From the NCBI GenBank assembly GCA_028707085.1, contig JAQTUW010000011.1, positions 1-64,000 on the forward strand: a DNA stretch of 64,000 bases, given 5' to 3'. Every line of letters begins with the position of its first letter. The first letter of the stretch is position 1. Shown here piece by piece: positions 1 to 10,247 of the stretch. A model generated the notes under the pieces. That model was not told where the DNA came from. It was given only the letters and a program-made list of their open reading frames with translations, and made no database searches. A program made the position numbers and the translations under genes. The DNA comes from Methylococcales bacterium. Its GTDB lineage: Bacteria > Pseudomonadota > Gammaproteobacteria > Methylococcales > Methylomonadaceae.

Positions 1-95
1 AGTTAAAATCTGCCTTGTTGTGCGGAAAGCCTTGCCGCTAAGCAGCTTTGCGGATGGTTACAGGTGAACTGTGCATAATATCGAACTGAGCATAA

Positions 96-127
96 TTTTT
101 ATTATGCAAAGCTTTGCATAATAAAAA
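96..127. repeat. Perfect 32-bp palindrome
   Basis: The two 16-base halves (96-111 and 112-127) are exact reverse complements with no spacer, centred on AAAG|CTTT. Just upstream, 84-107 carries further GCATAA/TTATGC half-sites, including GCATAAT-TTTT-ATTATGC. The palindrome overlaps the first codons of the IS66 transposase tail and lies where similarity to the transposase begins, so it looks like a junction or a recombinase/transposase recognition site. Which enzyme would use it is unknown. Confidence 0.7.
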
Positions 128-341
128 CAATTGGCTGTTCAGCGATACCGTCAGGGGCGCCAAGGCCAGCGCTAATTTATACAGCCTGGTGGAAACCGCC
201 AGACTGAACGGGCTGGAGCCTTACCGCTACTTGCACCATGTTTTCAAAGAGCTGCCTTCGGCACAATCCGTTTCCGACATCGAGCAGTTGCTGCCGTGGA
301 ATGTTAATGCCGACTATATTAACGCCGGGTGGAAAAAATAG
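114..341 (+). pseudogene. IS66-family transposase, C-terminal fragment
   Basis: This 75-codon frame matches the C-terminal domain of IS66-type (TnpC) transposases. Recognisable pieces are NWLFSDTVRGAKASANLYSL, then the ETARLNGLEPYRYLHHVF helix, and LPWNV near the end. Intact IS66 transposases are about 500 residues, so only the last ~70 are present and the DDE catalytic core is missing. The nominal start is a TTG inside a 32-bp palindrome. Similarity starts only after about residue 5, so this is a truncated gene rather than a small protein. No intact IS66 terminal repeat was recognised downstream. It marks the left end of the window as a mobile-element junction. Confidence 0.8.
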
Positions 342-505
342 AAGATGGGGTTAATTGGGCGTTTACCCATTACCCGTTAACCCAAGCCAACTTCATGCTA
401 ACTTATATCACACTCAACGAGTGTTCTAGTACGAACCAGAGCATAGCGTAACGTACACTTACCCTAGTTGCATTTTACTATGTTGAGGTAAAATGACAGG
501 TGACA

Positions 506-835
506 TTATTTGCCATTTTTGCGATTTTTATCGGAATTCAAAAGTTGGGTAATACGCCCTGCTGTTAAATCCAGGGTCTCAGCAACCCTTGCTTGCGCAC
601 CACGAGGTTCTATTGCTTTTTCAATATCAACGAGTTGGGCGACGTATCGAGATTTTCCGCTTCCTGTCATGCCATGATAAGCGGCTTTAGCATGTTGCTT
701 TTGGCGCAGCTCTAAATCTGCTTGCTGATCACGGAGAGCTTGAATCGCTTCGGTGGTTTGTTTGAACCCCATGATAACTGTTTGCATGACCTGAGCCAAT
801 GGATCGGGTGTTGGGGTATTGGATTGTCTTGCCAT
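506..835 (-). CDS. Small predicted DNA-binding protein (HTH-like), likely autoregulated
   Basis: A 109-residue protein of unknown family. The N-terminal third is polar (MARQSNTPTPDPLAQVMQ). The middle, about 25-60, is helix- and glutamine-rich (ALRDQQADLELRQKQ) and may be a short coiled coil. The C-terminus (RVAETLDLTAGRITQLLN) has the spacing of a helix-turn-helix and ends in a basic tail. A longer frame opens at a TTG at 868, but that codon overlaps the -10 box. The ATG at 835 has a GAGG Shine-Dalgarno about 9 bases upstream and is preferred. Two related 20-bp palindromes lie directly upstream over the promoter, as expected of a repressor that controls itself. Function is inferred from this layout. 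It could be a plasmid- or island-derived regulator. Confidence 0.6.
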   Translation of the reverse strand: MARQSNTPTPDPLAQVMQTVIMGFKQTTEAIQALRDQQADLELRQKQHAKAAYHGMTGSGKSRYVAQLVDIEKAIEPRGAQARVAETLDLTAGRITQLLNSDKNRKNGK

Positions 836-867
836 TCTGTAAGCCCTCAATGATGAAAAGTGCAGCA

Positions 868-896
868 ATCATAGTACAGCAAGTCGCGAATGTAAA
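868..896 (-). promoter_or_regulatory. Sigma70-like promoter of the small HTH gene
   Basis: Reading the minus strand, TTTACA (896-891) is followed after 17 bases by TATGAT (873-868), close to consensus in sequence and spacing. Transcription would start near 860, giving a leader of about 25 bases before the ATG at 835. The -35 box lies inside the proximal operator-like palindrome. Confidence 0.6.
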
Positions 897-933
897 CGAC
901 TTTGTTTAGAAAATGTAAACAATATTGTTTACA
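891..933. promoter_or_regulatory. Twin operator-like palindromes
   Basis: The distal site, 914-933, is a perfect 20-bp palindrome, TGTAAACAATATTGTTTACA. The proximal site, 891-910, is TGTAAACGACTTTGTTTAGA, matching the same pattern at most positions with one degenerate arm. Their starts are 23 bp apart, about two helical turns. The proximal site covers the -35 box of the downstream gene, so bound protein should block transcription. Confidence 0.6.
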
Positions 934-1404
934 AGAATTGCAACTTAACACTTGAATCAGCTGACGCGTTTGCTATGACTACAGAATGCACCGTAAAGCG
1001 CATCGTTCAATTTTTTTAATATCTTATCCTCTTTTCTACGCCCCATGACATGAATTGATGCGTATCGGCAGCATTATGTAACTTATTTCTCATCCTTGTG
1101 TTCGTTATAAATTGATAATCTGACATTCAAAAGAAACCACTGATTTCCGCTTAGGGTCGGTTGCGACAATTCACAACTCTTAACAGCCGACATTCACTTC
1201 TGGCCTGAGTGGAATCGGAACTGTTGCTGGAGTACGCAAAATAGGTTTATTCAGTGTGACAAAATTTTCTTGGGTTCCGGCTTACAACCCCATTTTTGAA
1301 ACATTCAAAGATTTGAGCAGTAAATCTGAAAACAGTCGCGTCAGACCGCATTGATGCCAGACGTCGGCTAGATCGCCATGTTATGTTCTTTTTTCGATTC
1401 CCAT
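934..1404. other. AT-rich intergenic stretch without recognised genes
   Basis: About 470 bases between the operator region and the end of the DUF4238 gene. Only short frames without ribosome binding sites or recognisable composition were seen. No tRNA-like fold, terminator or IS end could be identified. Base composition resembles the neighbouring accessory genes. Confidence 0.5.
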
Positions 1405-2328
1405 TTAAGAAAACACACTCGGCCCTAAACACGCTGCAGTTCTAGAAAAAATCTGCTCGTATGCTGATTTCATCACGACATCATTAAAGTACGAAACTGT
1501 CACTGGACCAACAGCTTCTTCAGTTTTGCCAATATATCTCGCGTCATTACTGATAATTACGCCTCTTCTTGGCGAGATTGGGTAATAAAACTCTACCTCA
1601 TCAATCAACTCACCTACACGTCCTGCAGCATGAACATTTTGAACCGGCTGATCACTAGTTATAAAGTCTAACTCTGATTCGTTATTTAAAATAACCAAAT
1701 TGTATTCATTTCTCTTTGCGTACAGAGTAAACCCAACACACGTCGAAAAGATATTACGCATTATCGGCCAAGCGCGTTCAATGCTTACTTCCTTGATGGC
1801 AATACTATTGAAGCTACGATACACATTGTCCCTAATATTCTTCGTGCGAAAATACTGGCTAGTTAGGAAATAGATGAATTCCACCGCGTCTTCATCATCC
1901 CTATAAAACGATGTATCGCCTTTATGCAGCGAATCTAAGTAAACTTCCGCAATATGCTCCAACTCATTGTGGTGGTCTTCATCAAGGTTATGCATAACTT
2001 TATCAAGTTCCTTGATGAACTCCTCGGGAATCCAATCAGTAGCTCGCAGGCTGTGGTTTAGCCGAAATATGTTATCAAAGGTGGAAATCCATCCTGCATT
2101 CAACTCTCGCAAAGTGTCGTTCTTAATTGGGTCTATCGCCACCTTCTGTATAAACAGAATATCGTTTTTGGTGAGTTGTGTCAGCTCATAAAAATCTCGT
2201 TCGACTGCCACATTGATGGGGTTTGTATGAAACGGGTTGGCGCCATTCCGGTGGCACCATACCTTCCCATCTACACACCAGGGTTCGAGGTACTTCTTCC
2301 ATACGTAGTGCTGGCGTCGCTTTTTCAT
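1405..2328 (-). CDS. DUF4238 domain-containing protein
   Basis: A 307-residue protein with the hallmarks of DUF4238. The N-terminus is a basic RQHYVWKKYLEPW motif (family pattern RQHYVP.. followed by a hydrophobic run), and FITSDQPV falls in the second half, about residue 225. No signal peptide or membrane segment is visible, so it is probably cytoplasmic. The biochemical role of DUF4238 is not established. Members are scattered, often in accessory regions. Here it stands alone with no partner gene, in a stretch richer in A+T than the core genes downstream, which suggests horizontal acquisition. The ATG is followed by AAAAAGCGACGCC, and no strong Shine-Dalgarno is obvious. Confidence 0.8.
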   Translation of the reverse strand: MKKRRQHYVWKKYLEPWCVDGKVWCHRNGANPFHTNPINVAVERDFYELTQLTKNDILFIQKVAIDPIKNDTLRELNAGWISTFDNIFRLNHSLRATDWIPEEFIKELDKVMHNLDEDHHNELEHIAEVYLDSLHKGDTSFYRDDEDAVEFIYFLTSQYFRTKNIRDNVYRSFNSIAIKEVSIERAWPIMRNIFSTCVGFTLYAKRNEYNLVILNNESELDFITSDQPVQNVHAAGRVGELIDEVEFYYPISPRRGVIISNDARYIGKTEEAVGPVTVSYFNDVVMKSAYEQIFSRTAACLGPSVFS

Positions 2329-2414
2329 TTAAATTATCTCAAAAAACAAGGTATTAGGTGGTTAGCTTTTGGTAGATAAACTAGTGGCTTCAACATCAAG
2401 AAACCTCGGAAGAC

Positions 2415-2714
2415 TCACGGCCCCACCGCCAATTCTTGTTTGCACGCGAGTACGGCAAAATACAATTCACGCAATGTATTATATCGACGGGACTTTTTTT
2501 CCCACATTTCATCGCCACGGCAGTGCAAATACCAGCCATTATCATCCTGATTTACAGATATATAAAAAGCAGATTGCCAGGCACAACGATGCACGATCCC
2601 ATTGTAAGAATAACTGGTCGAGATATAACCGGATGACTCAAAGTCTTCAAGTTCCCTTAAAAAGCACGGGGTCACGTCTTGCACTAATGTATAAGCCAAC
2701 CCTCTAACATTCAT
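2415..2714 (-). CDS. Hypothetical 99-residue protein starting in a CATT repeat
   Basis: No family recognised. The translation is protein-like: mixed charge, many aromatics (GWYLHCRGDEMWEKKSRRYN), no membrane segment. The predicted ATG at 2714 is one of a ladder of ATGs made by a run of AATG units on this strand. Upstream ATGs in the run quickly meet TGA or TAG in their frames, so gain or loss of one unit would change which start can be used. There is no Shine-Dalgarno at this ATG. It lies just downstream of the RND pump gene stop at 2737 and could be read from that operon. Whether it is really translated is uncertain. Confidence 0.4.
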   Translation of the reverse strand: MNVRGLAYTLVQDVTPCFLRELEDFESSGYISTSYSYNGIVHRCAWQSAFYISVNQDDNGWYLHCRGDEMWEKKSRRYNTLRELYFAVLACKQELAVGP

Positions 2715-2731
2715 TCATTCATTCATTCATT
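2708..2731. repeat. Tetranucleotide tandem repeat (CATT)x6
   Basis: Six perfect CATT units (AATG on the minus strand) lie between the stop of the RND pump gene and the body of the small ORF, overlapping that ORF's start. Runs of this kind are prone to slipped-strand mispairing. The unit length is not a multiple of three, so changes in copy number would shift frames. Confidence 0.85.
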
Positions 2732-2736
2732 ATATC

Positions 2737-5700
2737 CTAAGGCTTGGCAAATACATTTCGGCACCATAACCTTAGCCTGTCCATATAAAGATAGACTACC
2801 GGCGTGGTGTAGAGCGTCAGCATCTGGCTAACCAGCAGGCCGCCGACGATGGATATGCCTAGCGGGCCGCGCAATTCGGCGCCGTAACCCGATCCCATCG
2901 CCAGGGGTAGCGCGCCAAGCATGGCCGCCATCGTGGTCATCATGATCGGCCTGAAGCGTTGCAGGCAGGCGCTGAAGATGGCTTCTTCGGCGCTGACGCC
3001 CTGTTTGCGTTCGGCGTGCAGCGCAAAATCGATCATCATGATGGCGTTCTTTTTTACGATGCCGATCAATAAAATCACCCCGATCAGGGCGATAATGCTG
3101 AATTCGGTATCGCAGGCCAGCAAGGCCAGTATTGCGCCCACCCCGGCCGAAGGCAGCGTGGAGAGGATGGTCAGCGGGTGCACATAGCTTTCGTAGAGTA
3201 TGCCCAGCACGATATAGATTGTAAACAGCGCCGCCAGAATCAGCCAGGGTTGACTGCTTAGCGATTCCTGAAAGGCTTTGGCAGAACCTTGAAAACTGCC
3301 GTGAACCGAGGCCGGCACACCTATATCTATCATGCTTTTCTCGATTGTCCGGGTGGCGTCCGATAAGGACATGCCGGGTTTCAGATTGAATGAGATGGTG
3401 GCGGAGGCAAATTGACCCTGATGGTTGACAGTCAACGGGGTGTTGGTGGATTTGAATTCCGCTATGGCCGCCAGCGGAATCTGGCTGACTGCCGCTTGCG
3501 GCGTGGCGGTCGATTCGATGTAAAGCTGCTGCAGGGTTTGTGGGTCATTCCAGTATCGGGGCGCCAGCTCCATCACTACATGGTACTGGTTGAGCGATTC
3601 GTAGATCACCGAAACCTGGCGCTGACCGAAGGCGTCGTTCAGGGTGGTATCGACATCAGCCTGACTGACCCCGAAGCGGGAAGCTTTTTCCCGGTCAACA
3701 ACCAGCGACATTTGCCGGCCTTTGTCCTGCTGGTCGGTGTTGACATCGGTCAGTTCTGGCGCTTTGGCCAGGGCCGCGAGCAGCTTCGGCGTCCATTCCC
3801 GCAAATCGGCCAGCCGATCCGATTGCAGCGTGTATTCGTACAAGGCCGCCGAAAGCCTGCCGCCGATACGCAGATCCTGAACCGGTTGCAAATATAAACT
3901 TGCGCCGGGTTCGGCGGATAGCTTTTTACGTAACCGGTTGCTGACTTCACCTATGGATTCGCGCTCGCCGGGCGGTTTTAAAACCACAAAAACCCGTCCG
4001 GCATTGGTATTCTGGCCGCCGCCCGCAAAACCGACCACATTGACGACGGCGGGATCTTTTTGCAGCATGCCGGCGAATTCATGCAGCTTGGTTTTCATGG
4101 CCTGAAAGGAGATGCTCTGGTCGGCCTGTATAGTTCCGAACAGTCTGCCGTTATCCTGCACCGGAAACAAACCTTTCGGCACGATGATGTACAAATATAC
4201 ATTAAGGGCGATACAGGCAAAGAACACGCTCAGCATCAGCGGGCCATGCTGCAATGCCCAGTGCAGGCTGAACCGGTAGCCATTCTGAAAGCGTTTGAAA
4301 CGATTTTCCAGCCAGATGGCCAGTCGCCCGGGTTGCTGTTCCTGTTCCGGTTTCAACCAGCGGGCGCAGAGCATCGGCGTGGCGGTCAGGGAAATCAGCA
4401 GCGATACCAGCACGGAAGCAGATAAGGTGACTGCAAATTCTCGAAACAGCCTGCCGACGATGCCGCCCATTAACAGAATGGGAATAAATACCGCAATTAG
4501 CGACAGGCTCATGGACAGTACGGTAAAACCTACTTCCTGTGCGCCGACCAATGCGGCCTTGAATGGCGATACGCCTTTTTCGATATGCCGGCTGGTGTTT
4601 TCCAGCACCACGATGGCGTCGTCGACCACAAAGCCGGTGGCGATGGTCAGGGCCATCAGCGACAGATTGTCCAGGCTGTAATCGCAAAGATACATGACTG
4701 AGCAAGCGCCGATCAGCGAAACAGGCACGGCGATGATGGGAATCATCGCCGATCGCCAGTTGCGTAAAAACAGCAGCACCACCACGATCACCAGCAGGAC
4801 GGAAATCATCAGGCTGTGCTCGACTTCGACGACCGAGGCCTGGATGGAAATGGAGCGGTCGACAACCACCGATAAATCGATAGCGGCCGGAATCAGGGCT
4901 TTCAATTCCGGCAGTAGGGCTTTAACGCCCGCCACCGTTTCGATGATGTTGGCACCGGGTTGCTTGAACAGGATCAATAGCACCGAGGGCAGACCGTCCT
5001 TTACGCCTTCGTTACGGACGTCTTCCACGGAATCCACGGCGTCGCCCAGATCGGAAATGCGTATCGGCGCACCGTTATGGTAGCTGACGATCATCGGCAG
5101 GTAATCGACGGCATGTTCGGCCTGATCGTTGGCGTTGAGCTGCCAATGCCGGTCGCTGCCTTCCAGTGCGCCTTTCGGGTTATTGGCGTTGCTGGCGGCG
5201 ATCGCCTGGCGAACGATGTCCAGACCCAAACCGTATTTGGCCAGTGCGGCCGGATTGAGTTCAACGCGAACCGCCGGCAAGGAGCTGCCGCCGACCGTGA
5301 CTTGGCCAATGCCGGACAGTTGCGAGATTTTTTGCGCCAGTATGGTTGAGGCGGCGTCATACATCTGGCCGCGACTGATGGTCTCGGAGGTCATGGACAG
5401 CACCAGAATCGGCGAATCGGACGGATTCACCTTGCGGTAACTGGGGCGGCTGGGCAGATTCGGTGGCAACAGGCTGCTGGCGGCATTGATGGCGGCCTGT
5501 ACATCGCGCGCGGCGCCATCGATGTCGCGGTTCAAATCAAATTGCAAGGTAATGGTGGTCGAGCCTTGCGAACTGGCCGAAGTCATCTCGGTAATGCCGG
5601 CAATTCTGCCCAGGGATCGTTCCAGCGGCGTGGCGATGGTGGCGGCCATGGTTTCCGGGCTGGCGCCGGGAAAACTGGCGGAAACGGCGATAGTCGGAAA

Positions 5701-5823
5701 ATCCACTTGCGGCAGTGGGGCCACGGGTAACTGGAAAAACGCCACGAAACCGGCCAGGGCGATGGCGACGGTCAGTAATGTAGTGGCGACCGGACGGTAG
5801 ATGAATAGTGCAGAGGGATTCAC
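2737..5823 (-). CDS. mdtC: RND efflux pump inner-membrane subunit, MdtC-like
   Basis: A 1028-residue RND permease of the MdtB/MdtC (hydrophobe/amphiphile efflux) type. It starts with the classical cytoplasmic helix and TM1 ([20 protein letters not shown]). The proton-relay aspartate pair is in TM4 ([13 protein letters not shown], near residue 405), and the second-half counterpart includes [18 protein letters not shown] near 920. Length and the paired TM1-TM6/TM7-TM12 layout, with two large periplasmic loops, are normal. It overlaps the second RND gene upstream by 4 bases (ATGA), the last of four genes in the operon. In E. coli MdtB and MdtC form a heterotrimer, and two adjacent paralogues here suggest the same. 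Assignment as C rather than B rests on position. Confidence 0.9.
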   Translation of the reverse strand: MNPSALFIYRPVATTLLTVAIALAGFVAFFQLPVAPLPQVDFPTIAVSASFPGASPETMAATIATPLERSLGRIAGITEMTSASSQGSTTITLQFDLNRDIDGAARDVQAAINAASSLLPPNLPSRPSYRKVNPSDSPILVLSMTSETISRGQMYDAASTILAQKISQLSGIGQVTVGGSSLPAVRVELNPAALAKYGLGLDIVRQAIAASNANNPKGALEGSDRHWQLNANDQAEHAVDYLPMIVSYHNGAPIRISDLGDAVDSVEDVRNEGVKDGLPSVLLILFKQPGANIIETVAGVKALLPELKALIPAAIDLSVVVDRSISIQASVVEVEHSLMISVLLVIVVVLLFLRNWRSAMIPIIAVPVSLIGACSVMYLCDYSLDNLSLMALTIATGFVVDDAIVVLENTSRHIEKGVSPFKAALVGAQEVGFTVLSMSLSLIAVFIPILLMGGIVGRLFREFAVTLSASVLVSLLISLTATPMLCARWLKPEQEQQPGRLAIWLENRFKRFQNGYRFSLHWALQHGPLMLSVFFACIALNVYLYIIVPKGLFPVQDNGRLFGTIQADQSISFQAMKTKLHEFAGMLQKDPAVVNVVGFAGGGQNTNAGRVFVVLKPPGERESIGEVSNRLRKKLSAEPGASLYLQPVQDLRIGGRLSAALYEYTLQSDRLADLREWTPKLLAALAKAPELTDVNTDQQDKGRQMSLVVDREKASRFGVSQADVDTTLNDAFGQRQVSVIYESLNQYHVVMELAPRYWNDPQTLQQLYIESTATPQAAVSQIPLAAIAEFKSTNTPLTVNHQGQFASATISFNLKPGMSLSDATRTIEKSMIDIGVPASVHGSFQGSAKAFQESLSSQPWLILAALFTIYIVLGILYESYVHPLTILSTLPSAGVGAILALLACDTEFSIIALIGVILLIGIVKKNAIMMIDFALHAERKQGVSAEEAIFSACLQRFRPIMMTTMAAMLGALPLAMGSGYGAELRGPLGISIVGGLLVSQMLTLYTTPVVYLYMDRLRLWCRNVFAKP

Positions 5824-8800
5824 GGCTGGATTTCACTGTTGCCGGCAAGATCGGTCGGCTGGCCGTCACCGCGTATCCGCCGGGCCAGCCTGTCCAGCGC
5901 CAGATAAATGACCGGCGTGGTATACAAGGTCAGCAACTGGCTGAGCAGCAGGCCGCCAACCATGGTGATGCCCAAAGGATGGCGCAGTTCGGAGCCGACG
6001 CCGCCGCCCAGCATCAGCGGCAGCGCGCCGAGCAGGGCCGACATGGTGGTCATCAGAATGGGCCGGAAGCGGAGCAGACAGGCCTGATGTATGCCCGCCA
6101 TCGGCGTCATGCCCTGCTTGCGTTCGGCTTCCAGCGCAAAGTCTATCATCATGATCGCATTCTTTTTGACGATACCGATCAGCAAAATGATGCCGATGAT
6201 GGCGATAATGCCCAGATCGTTGCCGGTACAGATCAAAGCCAGCAATGCGCCCACCCCCGCCGAAGGCAAAGTGGACAGGATGGTCAGCGGGTGGATATAG
6301 CTTTCATACAGCACCCCAAGCACAATATAGACCGTGACGATGGCCGCCAGTATCAGCCATAGGGTATTGCCCAGCGAGGCGTTAAACGCTAATGCCGCCC
6401 CCTGATAATCGGTTTGTATGCTTAATGGCAGGCCGATGTCTTCTTTGATTTGTTCTATCGATGCGATGGCGTCGCCTAACGCCGCTCCCGGTTTCAAATT
6501 AAAGGAAATGGTGGTGGATGGAAACTGATCGAGATGGTTGATGGACAATGCGGTTTGCCGTTCCGAAACCTGCGCCAGCTCGGTCAGCAGTACCTGGGCG
6601 CCGCTAGTCGAAGGAATGCGCAACCGGCTGAGCTCTTCCGGGCCTATTTGGGCGGCCGGATTGATTTCCAGCACCACCCGGTATTGATTGGCCTGAGTAA
6701 AAATGGTCGATACCAGCCGTTGTCCATAGGCGTCGTAGAGTATGCTGTCTATGGCCGCCGTGGTGACGCCTAACCGGCTGGCGGTGGCGCGGTCGATATT
6801 GATATAGACTTGCAGGCCCTGGTTCTGCAAATCGCTGGCGGCATCGGTGATATACGGGTTGTCATGCATTTGTTCCAGTATCCGCCGGGTCCATATGTCC
6901 AGTTCGCCAAAGTCCACGGTTTCCAGGGTAAACTGGAACTGGGTGCGGCTGACACGGTTTTCGAGCGTCAAATCCTGAACCGGTTGCAGATAGATGCCTA
7001 TCCCCGAAACGCTCGCCAGCGTTGGCCGCAAGCGCTGGATAATTTCCGCCGCGCTTTCCCGGCGCTGATCGCGAGGCTTTAAATTGATCAAAAACCGTCC
7101 GCTGTTCAGGGTCGGATTGCTGCCGTCCACGCCGATGAACGAGGACAGGCTTTCAACCGACGGATCCTCCAGTATCCGTGCCGCCAAAGCGGATTGACGC
7201 TCGGCCATGGCCGCAAAGGAAACACTGGGCGGCGCCTCTGAAATGCCCTGAATCAGGCCGGTATCCTGCACAGGAAAAAAGCCTTTTGGAATCATGACAT
7301 ACAGCATGGCGGTCATGGCCATGGTGGCGAAAGCCGTGAATAAAACCAGAGTCTGATGGCGAAACACCCATTGCAGACTACGGTCATAGACAGCGACAAC
7401 CCGCTGAAACAGTTCGCCGCCGGTCTGATGGCCGTGTTTTAGCGGCCGTAGCATTTTTGCGCACATCATGGGGGTCAGCGTCAGCGAAACCACGGCCGAA
7501 ATCAGAATGGACACCGCCAAGGTAATGGCGAATTCACGGAACAGGCGGCCCACCACATCGCCCATGAACAGCAAGGGGATCAATACCGCAACCAGCGAAA
7601 AAGTCAGGGAGATAATGGTAAAGCCGATTTGCTCCGAACCCTTGAGCGCCGCTTTTAGCGGCGGGTCGCCGCGTTCATTGTAGCGGGCGATGTTTTCGAT
7701 CACCACGATGGCGTCGTCAACCACGAAACCGCTGGCGATGGTCAGCGCCATCAGGGTCAGATTGTTGATGCTGAATCCGGCCAGATACATCACCGCGAAA
7801 GTGCCTATCAGGGAAAGCGGTACGGCCACGCCCGGAATCACCGTCGCCGGCAAATTCCGCAAGAACAGAAAAATCACCATGATGACCAGTGCTACCGCCA
7901 GCATCAGTTCGAACAGCACGTCGTGTACGGAAGCCCTGATCGTCACGGTACGGTCGGTGAGCGGTGCGACATCGACCGCCGCCGGTAGCGTGGCCTGTAA
8001 TTTCGGCAGATGGCGTTTGATGCGGTCAACCACTTCAATGACGTTTGCGCCTGGCTGGCGCTGAATATTGACGATAACCGCCGCGGTATTATTGGCCCAG
8101 GCCGCCAGTTTGACATTTTCCACGGCGTCTACCGCTTTGGCGACCGCCGACAGCCGCACCGGGGCATTATTGCGATAGGCCACCACCAGATCGCGATATT
8201 CGGCAGCGGAACGCAATTGATCATTGTTGTCGATGATGGCCGAGCGTAACGGGCCGTCGAACATGCCCTTCGGCTGATTGACGTTGGCGGCGGCGATAGC
8301 GGTACGCAAATCGTCCAGACTCATGCCATAGGCCGCCAAAGCCTTGTCGTTTGCCTGAATCCGTACCGCCGGCCGCTGGCCGCCGCTGATGCTGACCATG
8401 CCGACCCCGGGGATCTGGGCTATTTTTTGCGCCAGCCGGGTATCAACCATATCTTCAACCACGGATAAAGGCAGGCTGGCGGAACTGACCGCCAAAGTCA
8501 GGATGGGCGGATCGGCGGGGTTGACTTTGTTATAGATCGGCGGAATAGGCAAATCCGTCGGCAAAAAACTGCTGGCGGCGTTAATGGCGGCCTGTACGCT
8601 TTGCTCGGCGACATCCAAGTTCAGATTCAGGTTGAATTGCAGGGTAATCATCGATGCGCCGCCCGAACTGCTGGACGACATCTGTTTGAGTCCGGGCATT
8701 TGCCCGAACTGGCGCTCCAGCGGCGCGGTCACCACGGAAGTCATGACTTCCGGGCTGGCGCCGGGATAAAGGGTCGTGACCTGGATAGTGGGATAATCGA

Positions 8801-8948
8801 CTTGCGGTAATGCCGAGATAGGCAGCAGCCGGTAAGCCAGTATCCCCGATAACAGCACGGCCACCATCAGCAACGAGGTGGCGACCGGCCTGAGAATGAA
8901 GAGGCGGGAAGGATTAAATCCGGATGACGGATTTTCGCCGCTGCTCAT
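5820..8948 (-). CDS. mdtB: RND efflux pump inner-membrane subunit, MdtB-like
   Basis: A 1042-residue RND permease, paralogous to the one immediately downstream. After a short polar lead, TM1 begins at about residue 15 ([20 protein letters not shown]). The TM4 proton-relay motif is [13 protein letters not shown], and [18 protein letters not shown] appears again in the second half. Periplasmic porter motifs such as [12 protein letters not shown] are intact. It overlaps the adaptor gene by 4 bases upstream and the MdtC-like gene by 4 bases downstream, so the three are translationally coupled. It is expected to combine with the MdtC-like partner in a mixed trimer that captures amphiphilic compounds in the periplasm and inner membrane. 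The actual substrates cannot be read from sequence. Confidence 0.9.
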   Translation of the reverse strand: MSSGENPSSGFNPSRLFILRPVATSLLMVAVLLSGILAYRLLPISALPQVDYPTIQVTTLYPGASPEVMTSVVTAPLERQFGQMPGLKQMSSSSSGGASMITLQFNLNLNLDVAEQSVQAAINAASSFLPTDLPIPPIYNKVNPADPPILTLAVSSASLPLSVVEDMVDTRLAQKIAQIPGVGMVSISGGQRPAVRIQANDKALAAYGMSLDDLRTAIAAANVNQPKGMFDGPLRSAIIDNNDQLRSAAEYRDLVVAYRNNAPVRLSAVAKAVDAVENVKLAAWANNTAAVIVNIQRQPGANVIEVVDRIKRHLPKLQATLPAAVDVAPLTDRTVTIRASVHDVLFELMLAVALVIMVIFLFLRNLPATVIPGVAVPLSLIGTFAVMYLAGFSINNLTLMALTIASGFVVDDAIVVIENIARYNERGDPPLKAALKGSEQIGFTIISLTFSLVAVLIPLLFMGDVVGRLFREFAITLAVSILISAVVSLTLTPMMCAKMLRPLKHGHQTGGELFQRVVAVYDRSLQWVFRHQTLVLFTAFATMAMTAMLYVMIPKGFFPVQDTGLIQGISEAPPSVSFAAMAERQSALAARILEDPSVESLSSFIGVDGSNPTLNSGRFLINLKPRDQRRESAAEIIQRLRPTLASVSGIGIYLQPVQDLTLENRVSRTQFQFTLETVDFGELDIWTRRILEQMHDNPYITDAASDLQNQGLQVYINIDRATASRLGVTTAAIDSILYDAYGQRLVSTIFTQANQYRVVLEINPAAQIGPEELSRLRIPSTSGAQVLLTELAQVSERQTALSINHLDQFPSTTISFNLKPGAALGDAIASIEQIKEDIGLPLSIQTDYQGAALAFNASLGNTLWLILAAIVTVYIVLGVLYESYIHPLTILSTLPSAGVGALLALICTGNDLGIIAIIGIILLIGIVKKNAIMMIDFALEAERKQGMTPMAGIHQACLLRFRPILMTTMSALLGALPLMLGGGVGSELRHPLGITMVGGLLLSQLLTLYTTPVIYLALDRLARRIRGDGQPTDLAGNSEIQP

Positions 8949-10195
8949 GAGTGTGAAGGTTTTTGAGTGCCGGGTTCCCCGTTATGCGCCCCGTTTGCGG
9001 GTTTGATCGGCATATCGTCCTGCTTGACAATTTTAACCTTGCTGCCCTCGCGTAATTTGTCGGCGCCGTCTATCACCAGCTTTTCGCCAGCGGCCAGACC
9101 ATCAAGCACGGCCACTGTTTCGCCGTCCTCCGCGCCGATTTTCACCGGGCGTATGGCGATGGTGTCATCCTCCTTGACCACCATTACATATGTGCCCTTG
9201 GCGCCGCGCTGGATGGCTGCATTAGCCGTCAGCGTCACATCATGCAGGGTATCCAGATGCATTTTGATGTTGACGAACTGGTTGGCGAACAGTACGCCGT
9301 CTTCGTTGTCGAACTGGGCTTTGAGCTTCAGTGTGCCGGTGGTGGTGTCTATCTGGTTATCGATGGCCGATACTTTTCCGTTCGCCAGTTTACGGCTGCC
9401 GGCCCGGTCATAGGCTTCGACGCCGATACTGCCCTGGCTGCGCCAGCGTTTTATGACCTGCGGCACGGTATCTTCGGGCAAAGTAAAAATCACCGTGATC
9501 GGTTGGGTCTGGGTGATGACCAGCAGGCCATTGGTGTCGGTGGCGTGGACGATATTGCCCTGATCCACCAGCCTTAAACCGATGCGGCCGGTAATCGGCG
9601 CGGTGATATGCGCATAAATTACTTGCAGTTTGGCGCTATCGACCAGGCCCTTGTCCATCTCCACGGTTCCCTGATATTGTTTGACCAGCGCCACTTGGGT
9701 TGCTGTCTGCTGGGCGGCTATGGAGTCTTGTTCCAGCAAGGTCTGATAGCGGTCAAGATCGATATAGGCGTTCTTTAGCAGCGCCTGATCCCGTAGCAAC
9801 TGGCCCTCCGCCTGTTCCAGTTGCGCCTTATAGGGCCGCGGATCGATCTCGACCAGCAGATCGCCCTGGCGAACCATTTGCCCCTCCTTGAATGCCACCT
9901 GCATCAGTTCGCCATCCACGCGGGAATGAACGGTTACTGTTTTGAGCGCCGTTACCGTACCCAGCCCGTTCAGATAAATTGGCATGTCGCCCTTGCGGCT
10001 GGTTATAGCCGCTATGCTGACCGGAGGTGTTTCGGGTTTTCCGGTTCCGGCAAGATTGCGCCCGGCAGATTGGTAAAAATAATAAACCACGGCAAGGATG
10101 ACGATAAGCACGGCCAGCCATAGAAATCTGGACGGCCAGGGCCCGGATTTTGAGTCCGATGCAGGAACTTGAGGCTTTTCTGTATTGATGGACAT
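8945..10195 (-). CDS. mdtA: RND periplasmic adaptor (membrane fusion protein), MdtA-like
   Basis: 416 residues, the size of E. coli MdtA. A single N-terminal membrane anchor covers about 24-43 ([19 protein letters not shown]). A lipoyl half-motif follows ([20 protein letters not shown]), then a helical hairpin around 120-185, the second lipoyl half ([18 protein letters not shown]), and beta-barrel and membrane-proximal domains. The C-terminus is hydrophilic. It bridges the RND trimer to the outer-membrane channel encoded just upstream. It overlaps the MdtB-like gene by 4 bases and follows the outer-membrane gene by 52 bases, so all four look like one transcript. Confidence 0.9.
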   Translation of the reverse strand: MSINTEKPQVPASDSKSGPWPSRFLWLAVLIVILAVVYYFYQSAGRNLAGTGKPETPPVSIAAITSRKGDMPIYLNGLGTVTALKTVTVHSRVDGELMQVAFKEGQMVRQGDLLVEIDPRPYKAQLEQAEGQLLRDQALLKNAYIDLDRYQTLLEQDSIAAQQTATQVALVKQYQGTVEMDKGLVDSAKLQVIYAHITAPITGRIGLRLVDQGNIVHATDTNGLLVITQTQPITVIFTLPEDTVPQVIKRWRSQGSIGVEAYDRAGSRKLANGKVSAIDNQIDTTTGTLKLKAQFDNEDGVLFANQFVNIKMHLDTLHDVTLTANAAIQRGAKGTYVMVVKEDDTIAIRPVKIGAEDGETVAVLDGLAAGEKLVIDGADKLREGSKVKIVKQDDMPIKPANGAHNGEPGTQKPSHS

Positions 10196-10247
10196 GCTCT
10201 TTAGTCTATTGGGCTGGGTTACGGCAATATTGTGGTGGCGCTGTTTA

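Noticed and set aside
1247..1432. 61-codon minus-strand frame
   Set aside because: It overlaps the end of the DUF4238 gene and has no ribosome binding site or recognisable composition.
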